Shown: piece by piece, positions 22,744 through 33,199 of the stretch
Numbering within the stretch: position 1 is the stretch's first letter
How the letters are laid out: each line of letters begins with the position of its first letter
Source: Eunapius fragilis
Lineage: Eukaryota > Porifera > Demospongiae > Spongillida > Spongillidae
DNA length: 64,000 nt
NCBI GenBank assembly: GCA_963681505.1
Contig: OY811988.1
Location: forward strand, 1-64,000
Direction: 5' to 3'
The notes under the pieces: generated by a model
What the model was told of the DNA's origin: nothing
The model's input: only the letters and a program-made list of their open reading frames with translations
Databases searched by the model: none
Program-made: the position numbers and the translations under genes

Positions 22744-22919
22744 CGGACCGCAAGACATTAACCGTCCGCGGACCGATGTACTGATGTTTCGGTACCTCTT
22801 GTGCATGCACGGAAAAGGCAAACTAGATAGCATTTAGACACATCTACGCAGTTACATGATCAGTTGAAGGGAACACACGTACATGTATAGTGATTAAAGT
22901 TGTATCTAAGGTTTTGATA

Positions 22920-24660
22920 CTTTCGGCCCTTGGTATCGCCATACAACTTACACCAAATGTGTCACGTGCCGACGCGGATTATCTCCGCGTTTCATATCCA
23001 GGTATTCTTCTATCTATGCTTTAGTGCAGGAGTAATTACCCTGTTGCTATATCTATAGTGCTTGTTCAATTAACCTATTCGATCCTATACTGCTCTACTT
23101 ACTGCCTAAATTTAAACGGTACAGTGGTCCAACCCCCGCGCCCTGTTTATGCTAAGGCAAAACAAAAAATATAGGCCTTGTTTTATTTGGGCAAAAATGC
23201 TCAGTGGCTTTTGTTTTAAGCAGTGCTTATCAATGATCCAACCTATACAATTGCCTAAACTACGATCGACCAGCCCCACCCTAGCTGTTTATATTAAGGC
23301 AGTACTTGCAACTTTAATGCAGGCGATGTGGCTTTCGTTGTTGTATGAGCGCCTATTCGACCCTGTACTGCCTAAACCTAAACGGTGACCCCGCCCTGTT
23401 TATGTTAAGGCAGTACCTGGAAAAAAAGCACTTCCTTTAATGCAGGAGTAATTGCCCTGTGGCTATATATATATATATATCTATAGTTCTTATAAGTGCT
23501 TGTCCAATTAACTTATTCGATCGTATACTGCTCTACATACTGCTAAACTTAAACGGTGCAGCGGTCGCCAACCCCCGTCCTCTGTTTATGCTAAGGTACT
23601 ATACTTGCAACGTGCAACAAAAAAACAAAGGCATTGCATACATTGTTTTTTTTTGGGGGGGGGGGGGGGGGGGGGGGGGGGAGAAATTGCGCTATGGCTT
23701 TTGTTTTAAGCAGTGCTGATTTATGATTCAATCTATATATTACTGCCTAAACTAAAACGGTTGCGGTCGACCAGCCCCACCCTAGCTGTTTATATTAAGG
23801 TAGTTTAATGCTTACTCTAAGGCGACGTGGCTTTTGTTGTTAGGAGTGCTTATGGACCCTGTACTGCCTAAACTTAACCGGTGCCCCGCCCTGTTTATGT
23901 TAAGGCACTACACTTGCAACAACAAAAAACTAAGCCTAAAAGGCAGTCTTGTTTTATTGTGGGAGAAATTGCACTGTGGCTTTTGTTGTAAGCAGTGCTT
24001 ATCCATGATCCAACCTATATTACTGCCTAAACTAAAACAGTTGCGGTCGACCAACCATTTATGTTAATGCAGTACTGTAAATAATACTTACTTCAATGTA
24101 GACGATGTGGTTTTCATTGTTAGGAGTGCTTATCCAACCTGTTGGACCCTGTCCTGCCTAAACCTAAACGGTGCCGTCGCCCTGTTTATGTTAAGGCACT
24201 ATATTTACAACAACAAAAAAAACAAAGGCCTTGTTTCTGATTAGGGAGAGATTGTGCTGTGGCTTTTGTTCTAAGCAGTGCTTACATGTATCTATATGCA
24301 ACTGGTTGCGGTCGACTGACCAGCCACACCCTGTAGCTGTTTATATTAAGGCAGTACTTGCAAATAACACTTTAATGCAGGCGATGTGGTTTTCGTTGTT
24401 ATAGAAGTGCTTATCCAACCTATTCGATCCTATACTGTACTGTGGTCGACCGCTACCGTTTTAGTAAATATAGGTTGGATCATGGATAAGCACTGCTTAA
24501 AACAAAAGCCAAAGCGCAACTTCTCCCACAATAAAACAAGGCCTTTATTTTTTTGTTGCAAGTATAGTGCCTTAACATAAACACGGCGGGGCTACCGTAA
24601 TAGTTTAGGCAATAAATACAGGTTGGATCGCAGATTAGCACTGCTTATGCTGCGCTGCAG
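22920..24660. repeat. degenerate tandem array with an inverted terminal unit
   Basis: Recurring words TACTGCCTAAACTTAAACGG, CCCTGTTTATGTTAAGGCA, GTGGCTTTTGTTTTAAGCAG and TGCTTATCCATGATCCAACC occur in the same order many times, in composite units of several hundred bases. Near 24460-24600 the same words appear as the reverse complement. A 27-base G run sits at 23655-23681. No coding frame is sustained. Confidence 0.8.
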
Positions 24661-25072
24661 CAGCTTACATATAGTATTCGACTCCAGATCGATATGGACG
24701 AACTGCTTTACAAAAAAGAAGTGTTATGAATCAACATTATAGGCTAATGTTAAATGTGCCTTTTGATTGGAATGCCTATATAAGAGTCCAATTGAACCCT
24801 ATTCAGCCCTACTGTTCCAAATACTGCCTAAACTTAAACAGCATCACCCAGTTTACATACATAAAATAAATAAAAACAATGGCCCCATTTCAATTCTGGC
24901 AGTATTGAAGCGGTTTTTGCAATTACTGCCTTACCATATGTACATTTAAACAGGGATGCGGTGCTCGGCAGTAAGTAGAACAGTAGGGCCGAATAGGTTG
25001 AATTTCAATTGCCATGCAGGATTAGCATTCCTAGCAACACTAACAAGCCACGGCACATTTATGAATTGTGCA
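24661..25072. other. repeat-flanking sequence replacing the 3' part of gene E
   Basis: No recognisable exon. Similarity to the gene D region (about 60127 onward) begins abruptly at about 25073, so this stretch marks a breakpoint by insertion or deletion. Confidence 0.5.
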
Positions 25073-25279
25073 AGTCTATTTTCTGCCTCTGTGCAGTTGT
25101 ATATGAGAATGTGGGTAAGCACAATTTTGCCTCAAAGAAGGCAAACTTGCACTGTTATTAACAAGACCACTATAAGCATTTCTTCACCTTCTGAACCATA
25201 CTATCTTCCAATCTCTTCTAACAACATAGCCATGATACCCTCTTCCCCAGTCTTGGCAAACTATTCCCCAGACCCGTAC

Positions 25280-25501
25280 CTGTTTCTCAAGTTCATTTCT
25301 ACATCTCTCCATATCAGTTCTGCATGCGTCTATCTGTATCTTCATCTGCTCCACCTGCAGGGCCCTGGTATGAAGCTCTGCAGTGGCTGCCGATAACGCT
25401 GCCTTAACCATCTGTAGCTCGGCTTCTGCCTTGGAGACCTTCGTTTGGGCCTGCTCCCTGTCCTTCCTCTCCTGATAGAAGTCCTCTATGTACGTCTTAG
25501 C
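25280..25501 (-). CDS. UBAN-like coiled-coil exon of gene E
   Basis: A 74-codon exon, acceptor CCCCAG and donor CAG|GTACGG. It contains EDFYQERKDRE followed by heptads. Relative to the gene D copy it lacks 11 codons after AEAE (the SSREEGLMAELQ region). Confidence 0.75.
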
Positions 25502-25949
25502 CTGGGGATGAGGGAGACAAATACTGCATTATTCAACAATGTTGCCCAATACCTGTATGTTATGAAGGTTTTATTTATTTTCCTTGAATAATTTGATATA
25601 TCTGCTATAACGATGAAGGCTACCTATAACGTTGTGTTCAATATACCTACAGTAACACACCATTGGTTTACCCTTGGACAAGGTCAAGGATTGTGCAGCT
25701 CTAGTTTCTCGGGCAGTAAACATTACGCTGACCACATCAGGAAGCACATTTGAGACAGATAATAATAATGACTGCGTTGTTAGTTCAGCTCAAGCATTGT
25801 TAGGTTAACCTAACCAACGTACAATTTATCTAACGCCCGGCACTTGTAGATTAAACGGTCCCAAATCACCTGTGCCTTCATAAGCTCCACTTCCTCTGCC
25901 AGTTGTTCCTTCTCTCTGGTAATCTTTCTAAGTGCCTTCTCGACACCCT

Positions 25950-26740
25950 ACGAAATACGCATAGATAATAAAATTAAAGGATTCAAAGCTTTGCCAAGAA
26001 ATTAAAATAGTTGATATACATTTAAGCATTTTGTGCCCGATACTGCAATCCAAAAGGTAAACATACGTTTTACAATAAGAAGAGACATTTGAGGAACAAA
26101 CTCAATCCATTCAACCCGGATTGATCAAAACGTTACAACGTCACACTACCAACTACGTGTATATATAACGAAATGGATTTATAATGTTACCTATGTCCAG
26201 GAAAATCACTCAACCACTACCCTATCAGGTGGCAGTTACGATCACTTGCTGGCTTCAGTAAAAGCGATAACTATACTGACAATTTTTTGGTGTCAAAGAG
26301 GCTATCCTCACGCAGTTATAAAGAAGTTCTTTACGGAAATTATAGCTCAGCGGTTCACACGTCCACTAGAAGGTTCGAAGCGAAGCATGGTAAGTCAAGT
26401 CACATGTAATTGATATAAATGTTGCCGATCCTCTATATGATCAAACTAGTATGCAGAAAATATACAGACAGCGTACTGATGAATCCCCTTAATAAGAAAA
26501 AATACTGCCTGGGACGTGGCTAGATGGCCGTATGAAATTTTGGTTCCAAAGATCCCTTTTTACGCAGACTCTTCCTTTAACCATGCACTAATGGATAGTA
26601 AATGTATATAAAATCTATGATAAAATTAAGGTGACGCGGTATCATCATTATTATTCAGAATCGCGAATGTCCCCACGCCCTTGACATTCATGTGTTGCTA
26701 GCACGTATACGTATGATACATGTACTGTACTGGCAAACAG
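25950..26740. other. intron of gene E; nothing recognised
   Basis: AT-rich DNA between gene E exons. A tRNA-like pair of words occurs near 26343-26382 but the geometry is wrong (see rejected items). Confidence 0.4.
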
Positions 26741-27469
26741 TCGATCACTCATCCAATAATCTTAAATCTACTATATAAGATCGACGGCCGGCCAGTCCCA
26801 AACGACTAACCTCTGGCTCTACCGCTTGCCGTAGACCATCATAAGTACCGACCTGTTGCTCGTCCTGCGGGTCTGCACTGGTGGCGGACGTAAGACGGAC
26901 GGAGCCGGCTTTACTACCTTCCCGTCTAGATCGCTTCCCACCCATCTTCTTATCGCCTCTGTTTTCATCGCTATTCTCTTCATATTTCTTTTGTTCCTTG
27001 GTTTCCCCATCAGTCATTATTGCGGCACCATCACTCGACCCCGCAGCCTCCGTAACACTCGTCCCGACTTCATCGTCATCACCTTTTACCTTGGTTTGCT
27101 TGGTCCGTTTAAAAAACGCCATATTTAGTAAATCTCGAAGTTATTAATCTCGTGCCCATCACAGCTGTGTGCTCTCTGGGGAATTTGAAGCGGTAGGTAT
27201 GGCGGCATGGCATGGGAACCATTCATTGCTTACGAACTTGCATGCTGTTGCGGTGTGAGGGCAATGGTCAACCTATCCTTTTATGCTTCCGAAAGACGTA
27301 TTTATGATCATTGTGTGATAGCTTTATTCTGTGTTGCGTGTTTGCGTGTGTTTCTTTATAATTTCACAGCGGTTCGCATGCATGATCGCGGGCCCGCATC
27401 CGCACGCGCCATCCCATAAGGATTCGTCGGCTCTAGACAATGTGCGGACCGATAGGAAACGGCTGGGGA

Positions 27470-27757
27470 CGCGAGTCCTATTGTATAGACCTTCTGCAAC
27501 TCGCGTCCTACGTAATTGTTTATTGCTAAGTCACGTACTTACGTCATATGTATGTTGCTATAAATATACCCCGCGTGGGTACGAGATAAGCAATAACCGG
27601 ACGGGAACGAACGACGGAGGAAACAATATGCTCACGTGTAGTTATTTATAGCAAATGTATGCATAAATAGCAACATACATATGACGTAAGTACGTGACCA
27701 GCAATAAACAATTACGTAGGATGCGAGTTGCAGAAGATCTATTAGTAACTCGCGCAC
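27470..27757. mobile_element. foldback element upstream of gene E
   Basis: The left arm (about 27470-27566, including ACGTAATTGTTTATTGCTAA) pairs with the right arm (about 27645-27757, including TAGCAACATACATATGACGT and AGCAATAAACAATTACGTAG). The centre holds GC-rich sequence. It lies about 350 bases upstream of the gene E start codon. Confidence 0.75.
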
Positions 27758-27811
27758 GGGCTGTCAATACACACGCCGGTCGGTGGTGGTATCGCTCGCA
27801 TAGATTAAAGT

Positions 27812-28520
27812 AGTCTCGCAAGCCAGACGTACTTCGACGTATACCGAACTATGAGGACTAACGCGAGTAGTACGTCGGCCACTATGCATATTCATGGTGC
27901 TATCTGGAGATAACGCGTCACATCAAAAACATTATTCATAATGAAACATGGCACAACAGCATACATAGTAAATGCCTCGTGTCTGGTTGAAAAGACTAGC
28001 CAACGTAGGAAGATAGAAACCTGCCCAGATATCCTTGCACTCGTAAAGAATGCCGTTGCTGAGCCTTCGTTAGTGAGAGTTATTTTAGAAGTGCCTTCGC
28101 TGCTACAGACGTCTAGAAAGAATTGTCAAAGGGCTAATACAACTACAACTATGGTCTTATCTGCTGTTCATCAAAAGCTTTAGAGAGCAAGTAATAGCAC
28201 GAGGACTTGCCACTACCAGTCGGAAGGGTAACAAAACACCTCTCCCTAGTAAAATGTGCTTCACAGCCAATTCCTGTGGTGTATACGGAACTGCAAGAAA
28301 TGTAGCTGCTGCATGTATAGCGTCTAGAATTGCCGATTCTGCCATATTAAGGAATGCAATAAAACCGCTAGAGGTCACATGACATTATGTAAGCTGTAAT
28401 CTGATTGGGTCTGCTAGAATTTGTGACGGAATAAATAATTAGTGGCCGATGTCCCCAGACGTGCTAGTCCCCAGTTCATGTCATAGTACGGTATGTCTTG
28501 TACGTCTGGCTTGCGAGACT
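27812..28520. mobile_element. terminal-inverted-repeat element with 9-bp direct repeat flanks
   Basis: AGTCTCGCAAGCCAGACGTA (27812-27831) is perfectly inverted at 28501-28520. AGATTAAAG occurs at 27802-27810 and 28522-28530, one base outside each end, like a 9-base target duplication (compatible with Mutator-like or related superfamilies). It carries a RecQ-like helicase fragment on the minus strand. Confidence 0.75.
28185..28375 (-). pseudogene. RecQ-like helicase fragment (Walker A region), frameshifted
   Basis: Minus-strand translation gives YTPQELAVKHILLGRGV in one frame and then LPTGSGKSSCYYLL in another. This resembles motif 0 and motif I of RecQ-family helicases (a Gln before the helix, then GxGKS). 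Only about 60 codons are left. It sits inside the inverted-repeat element at 27812-28520, so it is probably a captured or element-borne helicase. Confidence 0.55.
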
Positions 28521-28523
28521 CAG

Positions 28524-28551
28524 ATTAAAGACCTTACGTAAGGTCTTTAAT
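28524..28551. repeat. 28-bp perfect palindrome
   Basis: It starts ATTAAAGACCTTAC and reads the same on both strands, centred on TACGTA. It overlaps the right flanking direct repeat of the preceding element. Confidence 0.85.
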
Positions 28552-28559
28552 GTATGGTT

Positions 28560-29400
28560 TAGACCACGCATGCGCAACGCCGAATAGATAAGTGGTGTAC
28601 CGTACGTATCGTTCGCTTATCCTAGCATTTAGGCGCGAATACAAAAAGATACAATAATGGCTACGCATAAAAGCCTACACACCCTGTTCTGTCTCCCATG
28701 TCTGCCTCTGAGAATTTGAGAAGTGTCATTAATCCGCACCATGCATATTCCTGTGAGAGAAAGCAATTAAAGATATTTAATATCTTGCACAATTGAGCAA
28801 CTTGCTGGGTGCGGTCTTAGACTCGAGTTGTCACGGATTTCTGGAACATAGCCAGATTGCACAATACAACGTCCAGTCGCTGATACAGCCTTTGTCAACC
28901 GTGAGGGCACAACAATTGGCTTTAAGACCATAAACACAGTAACTCTTGCCTATACACCTAACCTTAACTTGAAAAAAAAACTTCTCTTCTTCTACCAGGA
29001 TATTGATTGTTTGAACAATATGTACACATATAATGTAAGTTATCCATTGTTGCTTTGTTGCATCAGTGCAAGGAGGTGGGCCTAAATGGAAGCTTTGAAG
29101 TGGGGTTCCTTATAGCACAATAGAGGCAGATCCAGTTACACCTAACGATTCATTATTCCTCTTGTGTACACATAATTTTGTATTTCCCCCTTCTTCATCC
29201 AATTGTCATGATGTCATGTACATTTAGATTTACTTAATGTTGAAAAATGACCCCCTACCCCAATGATGGTGAGTAACGGCCAACTTCCAACATGTGAATA
29301 AACACAAACTATAACCATTATCAAATGACACACATAATGGCAACAAGGGGTTAAATAGTTAAATGGTACACAGATGTATACACAACGGAAAAAAGGGTTT
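28560..29400. other. no gene seen
   Basis: No sustained ORF. The segment about 29060-29110 is an inverted copy of 56340-56410 (word GGGGTTCCTTATAGCACA), showing shared repeat DNA with gene C introns. Confidence 0.4.
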
Positions 29401-29411
29401 AGCTTATTAAT

Positions 29412-29600
29412 AAAGAAGTCATGGGGGGTACAGCTGTAAGTGCACAAGAGGAAACATGGCGTCTGTAATTCTGTACCTCGCCTTTCCTGAACCCTTCTCG
29501 GCAGGAAGGGCACGTTAGATCATACTGGGACAAACCTTCATCGCCACCTGTCAGACGGGCCCCCTGATGCCAAATGATGTCACTATCAACATTTGCCCCA
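29412..29600 (-). pseudogene. orphan CCHC zinc-finger fragment, copy of gene D 3' end
   Basis: On the minus strand the sequence matches gene D's terminal exon: HQGARLTGGDEGLSQYD, then LTCPSCREGFRKGEVQNYRR and HVSSCALTAVP. The ANAPLDPN segment before the finger is deleted. All four metal ligands are kept. An extra C after the last Pro codons removes the paralogue's stop, and the frame runs on into non-homologous sequence. No coil exons were found upstream, so it is a duplicated fragment. Confidence 0.7.
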
Positions 29601-29989
29601 GGATATCTGTACTTAAGCCTATGAAATGTACCCTATATATATATAATATATATATACATGTACACATATCTACTGCAGTGCGTGTGCAAATGCACATGTA
29701 CATAGTTATTTTGAAATAAGCTGTAATGAGAACACACTGTGCACCTCAAGTGTCTTGACCATGAGCATACACAATCTCTTCACAATGTCATCTCTTCACA
29801 ATGTCATCCTTCTCCATCTCCATCTGTTGTTGTGAGTTCTGAATGTAAAGTGTACCACTTTGCCCTTGTATTTTATAGTCACTGGCTTCTATTGTGGCAC
29901 ACATATACATTACGTGTTTCAGTTTCATTTGAATGAATTAATGATCATTACAAATACATGCAGTAATCAGGAACTACGATAGTAGTTCC

Positions 29990-30400
29990 TATATAGGAAT
30001 TGACCCGGGTCGTGAATATCATTTTAAAAACGCGACCCGCGTATAACTCGCGTACCGAGAAACGGATAGTGTTGCTCTTTGTTGCTACCGAACCAGAAGG
30101 CAAAGACGGTCATTTTAATGTTTTGTTCCAGTCTTCAAACTGTTTGCTTTAAGAGAACAAAAAAGTTCGTGGTTTTCCTCGTTCCCAGGCAATTCTTCTC
30201 CGTCGTAATTCTCGGGTGAGCATAACTCGGGATAGGAACGGTTTTAAAGAGCGCAAGTTATATCAATCGCTTTAGAATCTCCTGGAAGGCCATCTTCAAG
30301 TATCAGATGTATGATGTATGAATAAAGCATAAAACTGACATACGTAATCATTACGTAATGCGTAGTGTTAAATAGAAGCGTTCCCATGGCGACATTTACG
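29990..30400. repeat. interspersed repeat R1, copy 1
   Basis: A roughly 400-base non-coding repeat beginning near CCTATATAGGAATTGAC and including ACGCGACCCGCGTATAACTC and TCTAGAGC-free AT-rich parts. It is repeated in inverted orientation at 47700-48112. Partial diverged copies occur near 42855-43100 and 43830-43998. Confidence 0.8.
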
Positions 30401-30519
30401 TATATATAGAATTGTGCAAACAAAAGAAGAGAGCAGACGACGTGTTAGAATTCTCCCGCGTTCCTTACAGTGATCCCAAACAAAAGCGGGCGTCTGCTCG
30501 TGACGGTATTTGAAGCGGA

Positions 30520-30543
30520 GGGGGGGGGGGGGGGGGGGGGGGG
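30520..30543 (+). repeat. 24-base poly(G) tract
   Basis: Uninterrupted G run between unrelated sequence; see the homopolymer finding. Confidence 0.95.
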
Positions 30544-30596
30544 CACTTGCCAGTATTAATAATCGATTTAAAAATGATAATTAAAAAATAGAGGAA

Positions 30597-30884
30597 ACAA
30601 GTAAAGAAAAACATTCTCTAACGAGAAAGTTGGTGGGATATAGTAATTGGAGGCAATGGTGGTGTTAAAAGGAAGGGAACAAGGTTTTGAGAAAAGGGTA
30701 ATGAGACAAAAATCCTATATTGAGCACGTGTAAATGTAACAGAACCAAAAGAAGTGCTAAATATAGGATTTTTGTCTCATTACCCTTTTCTCAAAACCTT
30801 GTTCCCTTCCTTTTAACACCCCCATTGCCTCCAATTCCTATATCCCACCAACTTTCTCGTTAGAGAATGTTTTTCTTTACTTGT
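30597..30884. mobile_element. palindromic MITE, best copy
   Basis: ACAAGTAAAGAAAAACATTC at the left end is inverted at the right end, and nearly the whole 288 bases fold back. Arms of about 130 bases surround a short centre near 30730-30760. It includes the family signature CTCTAACGAGAAAGTTGGTG. No ORF. Confidence 0.9.
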
Positions 30885-30889
30885 ATTCA

Positions 30890-32400
30890 ATCAGATCATC
30901 ATGAAATTGTCTACTGTTCTCAATTAGAGTTGGTAACGCTTTAAGCATCAACTATATAGCTTCAATTGCATCACTAGACAAATTAATGAGCTACATTAGT
31001 CAATGCTACATTCAGTATTAAGCACCACTATTTCCTAATCTACCAGACTTAGGATCAACTAAATTAATCTCAAAGAATGGCAAGCACACCATCCACATGG
31101 TAGTACTAGTACATGTATGTGAGAGCCCAGACCTACGGGCCTGTGCTCTCGAGTAACAATTACAGAATCTTTGAGCATGCGCATTGATAGCTGAGATCTG
31201 GGTATAAATGTAATTCGTGTGGGATTGGTGGGGGATGATGCCTTTTTCGAGATATTGGCTAACGTGAACGGTATTGGGGCTTGTACCGTCAGCTCTGTCA
31301 CAATGTAGATGAACAGACAACTCAAACAAGATGAGTGCTCAAACCATTGACGAAATGCTCTCACCTAAGCTTGGTAGAGTTCTATTTCATTAGAAAGAGC
31401 AAAAAACGCTGCGTTTCAGTACTTCTTGCGACCCTGGCATATTAAATACCGAAGATATTCAAATTGACAACTTATTTAGTACAGCGGTCAATGCGTAGGC
31501 CTAATCGCAATTCAAACTGTGACGGTTGAAGATTAACAAGACATAACCTTGCCGATATTAATTCCAAACATTGCATATATAAGTAGTTCTGATATAGGTA
31601 ACACTATCACTAAAAGATATTTTCATTACTGTATGAGTTGTTTGAAAAAAACTGGCACAGACAACCATAATATCATTTAGCATTAAAGAAAATCATTTCC
31701 ATTGGCCACAAACACTAAATCACCAGTTAAATAGTCCACGAGCATTTCAATAACTGTAATTGTATTATCAATTCCTTCTTTTTCAGATTCATCCATCGTC
31801 CAATATGTAATATATCACTATATACAGAAACCATTTCTTTCTCCACTCTCGTTATTTCTCTCCGGTCAATCTTCTGATGCTTTTCCTTGTGCATTTCATC
31901 CTGCACTCTTTTTAGGGTTTATTCACGTTGGTGTTAAATTATTTTCATTCTACAAGCGTTGGTGTTGAACGTTGGTGTTGAATTATTTTCATTCACAAGC
32001 TCTTTTTGTCGAGAAAGATACAATTTTGCTCTGTTCTGTTGAAACTTTTGCTTGACAACAATGACATAGTCTTATTTTTCATTGCTTTTTTACCTTTCAA
32101 TTTATAAAGCCTTGGCATTGGGTTCCCGCTTGAGTTGATGATCAGCCGAGCCAAGTGTTTGCTCTGCAAACATATTTTGCACTGGAGCTGATTTTGATTG
32201 ATAACAATTGGATGGTAGCAAGCTCACCTCTGAGATAATCATTCATCAATTTCTTAATTATATCAATTAATTACACCTTGTATTATTAATGCAAGTATCT
32301 CATTGAATGTTTCATGCTCCACACTGCTAAAGGATGACTCCTGTAAATGTTTTAACACACTTTCATCATCAGGCATAGTACCAAAAGTATTTGTCTTGAA
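30890..32400. other. no gene recognised
   Basis: AT-rich. Short minus-strand ORFs at 31018-31364 overlap in two frames and match nothing I recognise. A short direct repeat of CGTTGGTGTTGAA(T/C)-like words occurs near 31925-31985. Confidence 0.4.
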
Positions 32401-32425
32401 AGTGAGAGCCAAAGAAGAATTAGCT

Positions 32426-33175
32426 CTATGTCATGTTATTCATGCAGGTGTTTATAGCAGCGGGCACAATATCTATATGCTGGCTGGCATAAAAATGCTT
32501 CATCCAAGGTCCAGTCGCAAGCTTTCCAATCAGACTAAGTGCCCTTAATTCAATTATGATATCGATTGTCCTATTCTTCTTTAGATCTTGAATCAATGCT
32601 GTTCTTAAAGTTGTTGTATTATGGCACACGTTTTCAAGGTTTATCTCTTAATGCATATAGGATGTCAGCAAAATGAAATAAAGCATGCAACCTATTCCCA
32701 ACATATATAGAACAATCACAGAACGCTTAATATTTTCCTGGCGCATGAACATTTAGAACCAAGCAGGGTCACTCTTACCTTGTTTGTACCTCATTTTTGT
32801 CATAGCATATATGAAATTTACAACACATGAACCAAATCCGTAACAATCACTTTTTACATTGTTCTGTTCATCATATACTTTAAGTTTTTTGCTATCCATC
32901 AATAGGATGCACATTGCATTTGAGTTTTAGTAACTCAATATCTACATCAGTATTAAGGGTTTGCACAACACAATTAACAGCAACACGATCAGTCTTTATA
33001 TGCTGCACAAAGAGGTGTTTATCTTGTATTTTATCTAGTTGATTATATGCAGCATACGTTTTAGCAATAACATCGAGGCAAGTTTGACATGTGTGTCAAG
33101 TAATCCCTCCTGGTAAAACACCCGTTACGTATGAAGTGGGTGAAATGGTGGCGATGCTGTCCATCACAGTTGTAG
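32426..33175 (-). pseudogene. relic of a widespread uncharacterised (probably transposon-linked) protein
   Basis: A single minus-strand frame, broken by a few stops, reads CTIENVTLSWDSTTVMDSI ... VTGVLPGGIT, then HTCQTCLDVIAKTYAAY, HIKTDRVAVNCVVQTLNTD, LKCNVHPIDG, YAMTKMRYKQGKSDPAW and, after a shift, ELRALSLIGKLATGPWMKHFY. I recall this motif series (WDATT, TDRAAVN, LHPLD, GPWM..FY) in uncharacterised proteins of cnidarians, fishes and sponges that occur in many copies. No catalytic motif is known to me. Several stops make it a pseudogene. Confidence 0.5.
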
Positions 33176-33199
33176 AATCCCATGAAAGGGTAACATTCT

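Larger units (their letters stand above)
19771..22761 (+). mobile_element. pogo/Tigger-like DNA transposon with TTAA-ended inverted repeats
   Basis: TTAATGTCTTGCGGTCCG at 19771-19788 is perfectly inverted at 22744-22761, and the similarity continues imperfectly inward (CGGGGTTA). Between them lies one CENPB/DDE-type transposase relic (20246-21480). The TTAA termini are unexpected, because pogo/Tigger elements normally duplicate TA. Nested foldback DNA lies at 21484-21715. Confidence 0.65.
25280..27122 (-). pseudogene. gene E: 5' part of a UBAN coiled-coil gene, 3' end missing
   Basis: Minus-strand phase 0 exons: 26811-27122 (ATG start, 104 codons, MAFFKRTKQTKVKGDDDEV, basic and acidic, Ser/Lys/Glu-rich, probably disordered), 25870-25947 (26 codons, coil ending EEVELMKAQ) and 25280-25501 (74 codons, UBAN-like YIEDFYQERKDREQAQTKV, then QVEQMKIQIDACRTDMERC). 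The last two align with gene D exons 60925-61137 and 60315-60569, and the intron between them also aligns. The coding part that should follow is replaced by repeat DNA from about 25072, so no finger is encoded nearby. It may be truncated, or may splice across the repeat block. Confidence 0.65.

Noticed and set aside
26343..26382. tRNA-like A box (TAGCTCAGCGG) and B box (GGTTCGAAGC)
   Set aside because: The boxes are only about 28 bases apart (about 44 expected) and no acceptor stem or anticodon arm pairs; at best a degenerate tRNA-derived SINE scrap.
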